The position numbers were made by a program, and so were the translations under genes. A stretch of DNA of 64,000 nucleotides from a virus, in IMG/VR virus record IMGVR_UViG_3300033049_000013, positions 23,217 to 87,216 of that record; one strand, written 5' to 3'. This document shows positions 58,095 to 64,000 of this stretch, piece by piece (positions within the stretch are counted from its first letter, which is position 1; every line of letters starts with the position of its first letter). The notes beneath the pieces were generated by a model, which saw only the letters and a list, made by a program, of their open reading frames with translations, was not told the origin of the DNA and ran no database searches.

Positions 58095-58624
58095 ACATAA
58101 AAGATAAACATAAACCTTTCGAGTATAAATAAAGTATGGTCGAATCTATTTAAACCTATTTTAATTCTGGTAATGGGTAGTATCCTTTCGTTAGAAAGAA
58201 GAATCTATTGTAATCGAGTAGAAAATAAAATATCATTTTTACATGAGGTACGATTTTAATCCCTACTGAGCAAGCCAAAATTCTATCACATAATTCCCAC
58301 ATCTTACAAGAGGTGAATTGACTATTATAGTATATCAATAAACTTCTAATACTAGGTATCGAATTTTTTATTTTTTAAAATAAAAAGTGTTTATGCGATT
58401 GAGTCAGTACCTACTAATAAAAAACCCTCCCCTGCCTAAATTTGTCGAGCTTACCCCGTGCCTTCATAGAGAATATTCTAATTTTCGGTCAATCATAATT
58501 AATCAATAATTATGAGAAATCTGAGATGTCGGAGTGTTTTTCTACGAAAAACGTAGTAGTTCGGTATCCATTACTCAATAATTATTCTAACTGGAACAAA
58601 TATGTTCCATCAAAAACAAACAAC
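58095..58624. other. Divergent intergenic region with several inverted repeats
   Basis: About 530 bp between the leftward block and the rightward genes, probably a control region. Perfect inverted repeats: TTTTTATTTT/AAAATAAAAA (58365-58386), CATAATTA/TAATTATG (58494-58514, 5-base loop), CTACG/CGTAG (58542-58556). A 60-aa minus-strand ORF at 58156-58338 has no coding look. No clear rightward TAnnTTTG was found; TAATTTTC at 58479-58486 is the nearest. It could hold an origin or operators; there is no direct proof. Confidence 0.45.
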
Positions 58625-59695
58625 ATGCCTAGTACAAAAGAAGTTTTATCGAACAAGAACATCAAACAATTAGCTAAGAAATTCGGTATTCCGACTAACA
58701 AAGCTAATAGCTTAAAACCTGCAGTCTTATTGACATTGTTGAAAGAAACAATGTTAAATCATTCTGATTTACCTGATGATGAAGAAGCTGCCAATGCTTG
58801 GTATTTTGGTCTCATCAATCCTATCGTATCATCATTTGATAATGGTGATGATATTGATGACTTCATCGAGTCATTAGAATCTGAACCAGTTAAATCTGAT
58901 GATGATGCTGATGATGCTGAAGATTCACCTGTTGTAACAATGGGAGACCCAAATCTCGCATTCAAAGGGCAAACAGGTTACGTGACTATGCAACGTAAAA
59001 GAACCAATGATGAGCGTATCTACAAGATGTCAACTCAAGCTGACTTCAAAAAGAACAATGGTGAGTCACCTGTATTATTTCGTTGTGATGAAATCGCAGT
59101 GTTAGAAACTGGTGGTGGTCAAGGTGCAACGTCTTATAAAGATGTTATCATGCAAGGTAAACTGTATGATGAAGCAAATAGTACTGTTGGTAAAGAAATC
59201 TCTTTACAAACAAACACCAATTTGTTCAAAGCAATGAAAACTTCTATGTTTAAAGGCTTTGAATTTGATGGTGATGTACCTATTTTAGAAGGTGCAACTT
59301 GGTTAAACATCGTTGTTAAAGAACAAAAAGCTGGAGTAACTATCTCTCGTGTAACTGATGCTAAACAAGTAGCTGTTATTAAAGCTGCTAATGGTGAAAT
59401 CACATTACGCAAAAAGAAATCAGTTGGTTATATCTTTGATGCAACTGACTCTGACCAAGAATCATTTGTACGCTTCAAAGGTGTTGCTGCCGATGATGAT
59501 GTTCGTCGTATCAACGTTTACTTGGATAGAAAGAATACCAACAAAGCTGATGATGAGAGCTATGCTTCTCGTAAATCAATTGACTTTGCTAGTGCTCGTG
59601 CTAATGCAAAACAAGCAGGTGGTTTACTACAAGATTTGATTGACTCAGGATTGTCTGCTGCAGTTGCTCAAACTATCTTAATGGGTAAATTATAA
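58625..59695 (+). CDS. Highly expressed protein of unknown function (356 aa)
   Basis: Start chosen at the ATG at 58625 because its A-rich leader matches the other rightward genes; an in-frame ATG at 58526 would add 33 residues across a hairpin. The N-terminus (STKEVLSNKNIKQLAKKFGIPTNKANSLKPAVLLTLL; residues about 3-39) looks like a helix-loop-helix DNA-binding element of SAP/HeH type. A very acidic linker follows (DDDADDAEDS), then a beta-rich domain and a final helix AVAQTILMGKL. Arg codons are almost all CGT/CGC, as in the capsid gene, unlike the AGA-rich small genes next door. A strong terminator follows. It could be a single-strand or general DNA-binding protein, but that is a guess. Confidence 0.65.
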   Translation: MPSTKEVLSNKNIKQLAKKFGIPTNKANSLKPAVLLTLLKETMLNHSDLPDDEEAANAWYFGLINPIVSSFDNGDDIDDFIESLESEPVKSDDDADDAEDSPVVTMGDPNLAFKGQTGYVTMQRKRTNDERIYKMSTQADFKKNNGESPVLFRCDEIAVLETGGGQGATSYKDVIMQGKLYDEANSTVGKEISLQTNTNLFKAMKTSMFKGFEFDGDVPILEGATWLNIVVKEQKAGVTISRVTDAKQVAVIKAANGEITLRKKKSVGYIFDATDSDQESFVRFKGVAADDDVRRINVYLDRKNTNKADDESYASRKSIDFASARANAKQAGGLLQDLIDSGLSAAVAQTILMGKL

Positions 59696-59721
59696 GCAAT
59701 CGTAGCTTAATTGAAATATAT

Positions 59722-59757
59722 AAGAGTGTGTTGTCTAACGACTTCACGCTCTTTTTT
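59722..59757 (+). terminator. Terminator after the 356-aa gene
   Basis: AAGAGTGTG pairs with CACGCTCTT (9 bp with one G-U), followed by TTTT. It ends the first rightward transcript and separates it from the small-gene cluster. Confidence 0.85.
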
Positions 59758-60283
59758 CAGTTAATTCCATTATCTTTTTTTCAATCAACGTTGCCTAAAT
59801 CAGGCAACACAAAGTAAATGGTGTGTTCGGGAAAAACCTAATCGGTGTTCGTCATTGGATACAAGGCAGATTTTCCCTACTGAGTATTCCTTCACTCCAG
59901 TCACATCCAGCATATTTGATTTATCAAATAACTCCGTCATCTCAAACACCTCAATCACTACAATCAATTCAAGCTCAACCACTTAGGTATGAGTCATAAC
60001 TAGCCTCGATTGTAGTTAAATGATGGGGAAATGATTGAGAATATGGAAGATATAGAGTAAATGAGTAGTCCTATCACTCCCCTCTTATAAACCCCCAATT
60101 CCACTCACTTCTCACAGACCCTCAATCTACCACATATACTATGTATTAGCCTAAAGCCATAATAAGCCCTCTAAGGCTCTAAACCGTTTTTGTTATAGAT
60201 AACACTAAAAGGGGAGCAAAACCTCTTTAAAACACCAAAATAATACCAATTAACATCATTTTACACCACAATTACATAAAACT
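59758..60283. other. Non-coding gap of about 525 bp with structured elements
   Basis: No convincing gene. It holds a perfect hairpin GTTGCCT/AGGCAAC (59790-59808), an 8-bp palindrome TATTTGAT-TT-ATCAAATA (59913-59930) that could be an operator, and an AAAGGGG/CCTCTTT pairing near 60210-60230. It is C-rich on the plus strand compared with the genes. The promoter for the small-gene cluster must lie here or further upstream; no clean TAnnTTTG was seen. Confidence 0.45.
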
Positions 60284-60460
60284 ATGAAACGTTTAAGTAG
60301 CACACTTAAAAATTGTATCACAGATCCAAAGTTTATCATACTCAACATAATAAATGGAGTAGCATTGTATCAGTCTATAGCCAATGACGCATTTGGTCAA
60401 GTACTAACAATAATCATCATAATAAACATCGGATGGATTATAGTTGAACACAAGTTATAA
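60284..60460 (+). CDS. Small membrane protein (58 aa)
   Basis: Two hydrophobic stretches (FIILNIINGVALY and VLTIIIIINIGWIIV) flank a short polar turn. The ATG follows a CACCACA element by 13 bases, as in the other small genes here, which supports it as real. Product unknown; small early phage membrane proteins often act on the host envelope or signalling. Confidence 0.6.
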   Translation: MKRLSSTLKNCITDPKFIILNIINGVALYQSIANDAFGQVLTIIIIINIGWIIVEHKL

Positions 60461-60508
60461 ACTTCAATCACCACAATTACATAAAACAACTAAAAACAAT
60501 AAACTATT

Positions 60509-60817
60509 ATGAATACAGTTCAACCAACAGTACCAACAGTACCAGCTAAAGAAGATGTAAGAGATGCATTAGTAAACAGTATAATTGATTTTATACTAAG
60601 ATACGGCAAATCAATACCAGTAGAATATGTAGCTGGAAACCTTGACTGCATTTACTACATTCACATACTATCTAGTCCTGATGAACTAATCATACGATTC
60701 TCTACATTTGAAGAGAAGAAATATTACTTCATTGAGAATATTAGTACAGATGACTTATACGAATTAAATAGCATCGCTAAAGAAATAGTGGAACATAGTG
60801 AAAATCCACCAGCATAA
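60509..60817 (+). CDS. Small unknown protein (102 aa)
   Basis: Alpha/beta protein: helix DALVNSIIDFILRYGKSI, then beta strands (YYIHILSSPDELIIRF) and a C-terminal helix DDLYELNSIAKEIV. The same layout, with KSI and D-D-L-x-x-L-N in matching positions, is seen in the frameshifted gene at 62299-62587, so the two look like distant paralogues. CACCACA lies 33 bases before the ATG. Confidence 0.6.
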   Translation: MNTVQPTVPTVPAKEDVRDALVNSIIDFILRYGKSIPVEYVAGNLDCIYYIHILSSPDELIIRFSTFEEKKYYFIENISTDDLYELNSIAKEIVEHSENPPA

Positions 60818-60857
60818 AACATCATTTTAACACCACTTTACATAAAACAATAGTAGC

Positions 60858-61310
60858 ATGAAATTCACAGTAACAGTAATAATGACTAAAACTACGAATC
60901 AAAATTTCACTCATACCACCGAAGGATATGAATTGGTTCAAGAGATTAGAAAGGATTTAGAACTACCTAATCTGGCAACAGACAGAATTAGCGAGTCTGT
61001 GACAAATCTAAGACATAATGATAATAGAATTATGCCAGGCTTCATAGAAGAAGTACCAACGGAACAAAGAACAGTTCAAGTCACAGATAATGACCTTAAT
61101 AAAATAGGTGACTTATTTGGCTCACTATGCCAGATCACCGTCAAAGTTGACGGATGTATATTAAAAGGAGAATTACAAGTAGAAAAAGGAGACAATGGCG
61201 AAGTGACCAATGTCTTTAATCGTTACACTATCAATGAAGGACTATTAATACAGTTGTTACAAGAACAATGTAGTCCTACAGAAGATGGGTTATATGAAAT
61301 AACACACTAA
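60858..61310 (+). CDS. Small unknown protein (150 aa)
   Basis: Begins with a beta strand (KFTVTVIMTKT), then mixed polar sequence with a possible DLFGSLCQITVKVDG segment. No family recognised. CACCACT lies 20 bases before the ATG. A 12-bp hairpin and a hammerhead ribozyme follow the gene. Confidence 0.6.
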   Translation: MKFTVTVIMTKTTNQNFTHTTEGYELVQEIRKDLELPNLATDRISESVTNLRHNDNRIMPGFIEEVPTEQRTVQVTDNDLNKIGDLFGSLCQITVKVDGCILKGELQVEKGDNGEVTNVFNRYTINEGLLIQLLQEQCSPTEDGLYEITH

Positions 61311-61338
61311 TTTATTAGTGTAATCATAGAATATATAA

Positions 61339-61367
61339 TACCAGCCTGTTAATACAACAGGTTGGTA
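61339..61367 (+). terminator. Hairpin just upstream of the hammerhead ribozyme
   Basis: TACCAGCCTGTT pairs with AACAGGTTGGTA (12 bp, one G-U, 5-base loop). No T-run follows, so it is a poor terminator. Its last two bases are the first two bases of ribozyme stem III, so it could protect the 3' end of the released upstream RNA or tune folding of the ribozyme. Confidence 0.55.
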
Positions 61368-61428
61368 CTGTCGTTACTCCGATAAGAGTAGCCTGATGAG
61401 TAAAGGTTTTAACACCTACGAAACAGTA
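61366..61428 (+). ncRNA. Hammerhead ribozyme, type III
   Basis: All core positions are present. Stem III: TACTGT (61366-61371) pairs with ACAGTA (61423-61428), 6 bp including U16.1-A15.1. The cleavage triplet is GUC, with cutting expected between 61372 and 61373. Stem I: GTTACTC (61373-61379) pairs with GAGTAGC (61386-61392), closed by loop CGATAA. Core CTGATGA is at 61393-61399. Stem II: GTA/TAC then, past an AA bulge, GGT/ACC (61400-61419) with loop TTTAAC. GAAA is at 61420-61423. Open stem III makes it type III. It would cut the mRNA between the 150-aa gene and the helix-turn-helix gene, leaving an 85-base leader with a 5' hydroxyl on the latter. Confidence 0.88.
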
Positions 61429-61457
61429 GTCAATCACCACATTAAATCCAATAAACC

Positions 61458-61748
61458 ATGAAACGAATTAAAGACAAAATAGCTGAATTAAACAAAGTCG
61501 TACCTATCACTGATAAGGACAGACTAAACAAAGCAGCTAGACGTATTCATTTCAACATAATGCTAATAGTAGAAGCTGAATTAGATAGACAAAATCTCCG
61601 TAAAATAGAATTAGCGGAGATAATGGAAATACCTAGAAGCAATCTAGCAGCATTATACTCAGGTAAAGTACTTCTAACGCTAAAGACTATCGTAAAGATA
61701 GAAATAGCATTAGATATGAAGATTGAATATTCACCACAAACAAATTAA
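61458..61748 (+). CDS. XRE-type helix-turn-helix regulator (96 aa)
   Basis: Residues about 35-90 follow the HTH_3/XRE layout: helix, LRKIELAEIMEIPRSNLAALYSGK (helix-turn-recognition helix), then LTLKTIVKIEIALDMKIEY. The first 30 residues are a basic helix. Similar small proteins act as phage repressors or as antitoxins; no toxin partner is evident next to it. Its leader contains the hammerhead ribozyme and a CACCACA element 16 bases before the ATG. Confidence 0.75.
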   Translation: MKRIKDKIAELNKVVPITDKDRLNKAARRIHFNIMLIVEAELDRQNLRKIELAEIMEIPRSNLAALYSGKVLLTLKTIVKIEIALDMKIEYSPQTN

Positions 61749-61761
61749 AATATAACTAATC

Positions 61762-62199
61762 ATGAACACAGTAAACTTAGACTTCGACCTAGTAAACCAA
61801 GTAAAATCACCTGCTAACTTTCCAGAATGGTTTACACTATCGTACTTAGTAACCAAATTCTTTCAAGATACTGTAATGTCTGCATGGACTGACCAATCAA
61901 TATTAGATTGGAGAGCTAATGAAGATGGAACACTCAAACCTTATGCACCATGCGTAGAGCTATTTGCAATAGGCAAGAACAGCGGAGGTTCATTTGATGA
62001 CTTCCTGTACAATGCAAAGAAAGAAGCAATTGGAAACTATTATGTCTATAATGGTTCAATTTCAATGTTCAATTATAGAGAGTTTAATGCTCCTATAAAT
62101 GATTGGGAAGACCAATACCTAGCATTATATAATGCCAAGTATAATACCAAGTATGTTAGCCCATCAACGGTTAATATGAATATTATACGGAGTAAATAA
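61762..62199 (+). CDS. Small unknown protein (145 aa)
   Basis: Aromatic-rich protein with many Asn and Tyr (NYYVYNGSISMFNYREFNAP). No family recognised. The CACCACA element lies inside the end of the preceding gene, 23 bases before this ATG. A 17-bp perfect hairpin follows the stop. Confidence 0.55.
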   Translation: MNTVNLDFDLVNQVKSPANFPEWFTLSYLVTKFFQDTVMSAWTDQSILDWRANEDGTLKPYAPCVELFAIGKNSGGSFDDFLYNAKKEAIGNYYVYNGSISMFNYREFNAPINDWEDQYLALYNAKYNTKYVSPSTVNMNIIRSK

Positions 62200-62207
62200 C
62201 AATCACT

Positions 62208-62250
62208 ACATTAATAACCTATTATCTGTTAGGTAATAGGTTATTAATGT
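62208..62250 (+). terminator. Perfect 17-bp hairpin after the 145-aa gene
   Basis: ACATTAATAACCTATTA pairs with TAATAGGTTATTAATGT around a 9-base loop. No T-run follows, so it may protect or mark an mRNA end rather than stop transcription. Confidence 0.55.
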
Positions 62251-62298
62251 AACACTTTCAATTAAATTGTAATCACCACAAAATAAATAAAAACAATA

Positions 62299-62587
62299 AT
62301 GGCTAATACAAAAACAATTTCCACTAGTAAAGACATTAAGAAAACAACTAGAAACTAAATTAGTAGAATTAGTGATACTTCATACTAAATCTATTACATT
62401 ATCATACGAATCAGAACGTGTAGGTGAAGTAATAGGTATAAGTATCACTTCTAATGAACATAGACTATCAGTTATGTTCTTAATATCATCTGTTGAAGAT
62501 GAAAATGATTTAGATGTCAAAGTACTAACATTCGAGGCTATGGTCTTAGATGACCTGTTAGCTTTAAATGAACTACTATCTAAATAG
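62299..62587 (+). pseudogene. Small gene split by a one-base frameshift (about 95 aa if joined)
   Basis: The ATG at 62299 has the same leader as its neighbours (CACCACA 18 bases upstream), but its frame stops after 19 codons. A second frame, open from 62300, carries sensible protein (LRKQLETKLVELVILHTKSI...) to the TAA at 62585-62587. Skipping one base near 62335 (in GACATTAAG) joins them as MANTKTISTSKDLRKQLETK-. The joined protein matches the layout of the 102-aa product at 60509. Possible causes: a recent insertion, a sequencing error, or +1 frameshifting. The GTG at 62372 is an alternative start for a shorter 71-aa product. Confidence 0.6.
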
Positions 62588-62636
62588 TAAGCTTACAGCA
62601 GCACAAAAGTAATTATTCACCACACAATAAACAATC

Positions 62637-62825
62637 ATGGTAAAGTTTAAAACAATAGTAATTTTAATAGCATTAGTGTGTTTAGATACATCTATATACT
62701 ATTATTATGATAACATTACTGACAATGGTTTTACTGTTGCTTACTATCTCATAGGACTACTAATAAATACTCTTGCTGGTATGTATCTAGGTAGCTTACA
62801 TCTTAAATACTTAATCTCTAAGTAA
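62637..62825 (+). CDS. Small membrane protein (62 aa)
   Basis: Two transmembrane segments (TIVILIALVCLDTSIYYY and VAYYLIGLLINTLAGMYLG) with a short polar loop DNITDNG. CACCACA lies 12 bases before the ATG. Function unknown. Confidence 0.6.
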   Translation: MVKFKTIVILIALVCLDTSIYYYYDNITDNGFTVAYYLIGLLINTLAGMYLGSLHLKYLISK

Positions 62826-62869
62826 TTGAAAGATGATAACTGGTAGTTAATAGGTAATGGAAATTTCGA

Positions 62870-62906
62870 GTCAATAATAGCATCATAATCTGCTGCTATT
62901 ATTGAC
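62870..62906 (+). terminator. Perfect 13-bp hairpin after the 62-aa gene
   Basis: GTCAATAATAGCA pairs with TGCTATTATTGAC around an 11-base loop, in the 113-bp gap before the 43-aa gene. No T-run. Confidence 0.5.
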
Positions 62907-62938
62907 ATACTAATATAATCGAGTTCAAACAAAACTAA

Positions 62939-63070
62939 GTGAAAAAACTAGAAAAAGAAATAGCAGCTATTGAATTACAAATAGATAATTGTGCAAACAC
63001 TGTAGAATTATTGAGCTTGTACAAGAAGCATAAAGAGTTACTAGAAGAGCTATTAGCACTAGAAAAGTAA
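62939..63070 (+). CDS. Very small coiled-coil protein (43 aa)
   Basis: GTG start, then a Lys/Glu/Leu-rich helix in two parts (KKLEKEIAAIELQI and KKHKELLEELLALEK). Unlike its neighbours it lacks the CACCACA element, so it may be the least certain gene of the cluster. Confidence 0.45.
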   Translation: MKKLEKEIAAIELQIDNCANTVELLSLYKKHKELLEELLALEK

Positions 63071-63101
63071 TTATATTTAATCACCACTAAATCAATAACT
63101 T

Positions 63102-63437
63102 GTGACAGCAACTAAGACATTTCTAAACGGTCAGACTCATTATTCTGTAGGTAAATTCTTTTGTATTACCATTACTAAAGAAGAGTGGGATGAGTTAGTA
63201 AAACTCTATAAAAGAAAACCTACTGAGTTAAGTAGTGGTATGGAAATCATGTACTTAAGTCGTAATGAAGATATACCTAAAGAATTAGTATCTAAGTATG
63301 CTACCAAAATACTTGAGGCTCATCCTGTTAGTTGTAACGAAGAAAAAGTTAAAGAAGAAATCAAATATTTTGAGTATGAGTTATCTATACTTAAACGAAA
63401 TTTAGACCATTTAGCTGATATTAAAGCATTAATATAA
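63102..63437 (+). CDS. Small unknown protein (111 aa)
   Basis: GTG start with CACCACT 13 bases upstream. Beta-like first part (HYSVGKFFCITITKEEWDELV), then a C-terminal helix VKEEIKYFEYELSILKRNL. No family recognised. Confidence 0.55.
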   Translation: MTATKTFLNGQTHYSVGKFFCITITKEEWDELVKLYKRKPTELSSGMEIMYLSRNEDIPKELVSKYATKILEAHPVSCNEEKVKEEIKYFEYELSILKRNLDHLADIKALI

Positions 63438-63456
63438 TCACCACAAAACAATAATC

Positions 63457-63723
63457 ATGGCTAAGTTACAAAAGAAATTAGTAAGAGAAATCAAAAAGCT
63501 TAAAATAAAGATCTTCTATAAAGGCTTATACGATAGAGTATGGGAAGGTTATACGCAAGATACTTGTGAAGATGCTTATAAGAAAGGTTTTGTTAGAGTG
63601 TACGAAGCATATAGTTGCAGTAAAGGCTCTAGTGCCACTTATCGTAAATGTGCTTATGTGGATATACCATTCAATGGAAATATGCATTTTCACCCTAATC
63701 CTAACTCTCCTTATCTTACTTAA
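63457..63723 (+). CDS. Small unknown basic protein (88 aa)
   Basis: A Lys-rich N-terminal helix (LQKKLVREIKKLKIKIFYKG) followed by a Tyr/Cys-containing part. CACCACA lies 11 bases before the ATG. A terminator follows. Confidence 0.55.
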   Translation: MAKLQKKLVREIKKLKIKIFYKGLYDRVWEGYTQDTCEDAYKKGFVRVYEAYSCSKGSSATYRKCAYVDIPFNGNMHFHPNPNSPYLT

Positions 63724-63761
63724 AAATATAAAATCTGAGTCGTCCCTTAGAAGTTTATGCC

Positions 63762-63801
63762 GACCATACTGTACCCTTATTTATGCAGTATGGTCATTTT
63801 T
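63762..63801 (+). terminator. Rho-independent terminator
   Basis: GACCATACTG pairs perfectly with CAGTATGGTC (10 bp, 14-base loop), followed by ATTTTT. It lies after the 88-aa gene. Confidence 0.8.
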
Positions 63802-63824
63802 ACTAACACCACAAAACAATAACC

Positions 63825-63953
63825 GTGAGCAATAAAGAAACCAGTAGTCATAAAGTACAAGTAGCAATAGTAATACTATTCATACTAATGTACTTATTCA
63901 GTGATAGTATACTAGACATAAGATATTATGTATGGTCATTACTATTATCATAA
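63825..63953 (+). CDS. Very small membrane protein (42 aa)
   Basis: GTG start with CACCACA 11 bases upstream. A polar N-terminus of about 10 residues, then one transmembrane segment (VQVAIVILFILMYLF) and a second hydrophobic end (YYVWSLLLS). The shared leader element supports it despite its size. Confidence 0.5.
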   Translation: MSNKETSSHKVQVAIVILFILMYLFSDSILDIRYYVWSLLLS

Positions 63954-63970
63954 CACCACAATAAGTAACA

Positions 63971-64000
63971 ATGATACTAATCAAATGTAAAGGACAATTT
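63971..64000 (+). CDS. Start of a gene cut by the window end
   Basis: ATG at 63971 with CACCACA 10 bases upstream; the first ten codons read MILIKCKGQF and stay open to the edge. Confidence 0.45.
   Translation, partial: MILIKCKGQF

Larger units (their letters stand above)
60264..63960 (+). repeat. Dispersed CACCAC(A/T) leader element, 11 copies
   Basis: Copies at 60264, 60469, 60831, 61435, 61732, 62274, 62618, 63082, 63439, 63807 and 63954 (first base), each 10-33 bases before a start codon, mostly 10-20. The wider consensus is about (A/T)(A/T)(T/A)CACCACAA, often followed by A-rich sequence with AACAAT before the start. It precedes every small gene from 60284 on except the one at 62939. 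It does not match the anti-Shine-Dalgarno sequence. Confidence 0.75.

Noticed and set aside
58156-58338. 60-aa minus-strand ORF in the divergent control region
   Set aside because: Cys/Phe/Tyr-rich sequence without plausible domain layout, no A-rich leader, and upstream of the promoter-like box for the leftward genes.
59800-59982. 60-aa minus-strand ORF in the non-coding gap
   Set aside because: It overlaps the hairpin and palindrome and has no supporting leader; treated as chance.
58095-60283. tRNA genes or a CRISPR array in the non-coding gaps
   Set aside because: No cloverleaf-like set of stems and no regularly spaced repeats could be found by eye.
60670-60710. A second CTGATGA that might start a hammerhead core
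   Set aside because: It lies inside a coding sequence and has no following GAAA or matching stems.
62204-62210. CACTACA variant of the leader element
   Set aside because: One base off and followed by no gene; it partly overlaps the left arm of a hairpin.
1-64000. Reassigned stop codons, known in some crAss-like phages
   Set aside because: Long genes read through normally in the standard code, and TAA and TAG both serve as stops (the portal gene ends in TAG).

Overview
The window looks like the genome of a crAss-like phage (Crassvirales-type podovirus) that infects a member of the Bacteroidota. Four things point there. A large and a probable small terminase, portal, capsid, ring, muzzle and giant cargo proteins follow one another in crAss-like order on one strand. 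Several virion proteins are very large (2566, 1764, 1073 and 956 aa). The DNA is AT-rich, with A-rich leaders and no clear Shine-Dalgarno sequences. A Bacteroidota-type -7 box (TAnnTTTG) lies before the leftward gene block. The standard genetic code fits (TAA and TAG act as stops), and I saw no tRNA or CRISPR array. Family assignments come from reading motifs by eye; no database search was possible.

Layout. Bases 3-2318 (+) hold the C-terminal part of a large protein cut by the window edge; it ends at a perfect hairpin shared with the convergent leftward genes. Bases 2355-58064 (-) form one long leftward block. In order of transcription it contains: a winged-helix protein; an IHF/HU-like protein; a possible GroES-like co-chaperonin; small unknown genes including one with an Acb2/Tad1-like C-terminal hairpin; a DEDD exonuclease; a tail-collar protein; a small zincin; an amidase with spanin-like membrane proteins; terminase genes; portal; a full GroEL-type chaperonin; a scaffold-like protein; major capsid protein; connector/ring genes; a run of fibre and appendage genes including a LamG-like lectin; two membrane proteins including a holin; further ring proteins; the muzzle protein; and finally the large cargo proteins. 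Bases 58625-64000 (+) diverge from this block: one highly expressed unknown gene, then about a dozen very small accessory genes that are probably early.

The most unusual signals are: (1) a complete type III hammerhead ribozyme at 61366-61428 in the leader of a small helix-turn-helix gene; (2) a textbook -1 ribosomal frameshift signal (A AAA AAG, short spacer, GC-rich stem-loop) that would join the 416-aa and 478-aa cargo ORFs into a protein of about 932 aa; (3) a CACCAC(A/T) element repeated before 11 of 12 consecutive small genes; (4) GroEL plus a GroES-like candidate in one phage; (5) a small early-type gene split by a single-base frameshift; (6) a short Q-x-GG motif recurring across four cargo ORFs (three once the frameshift pair is joined).

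Inferred life cycle: rightward small genes are probably expressed early and control the host. The leftward block supplies assembly and lysis functions, with the phage chaperonin placed between portal and capsid genes as if to fold capsid or other late proteins. The large cargo proteins would be packaged and ejected with the DNA.
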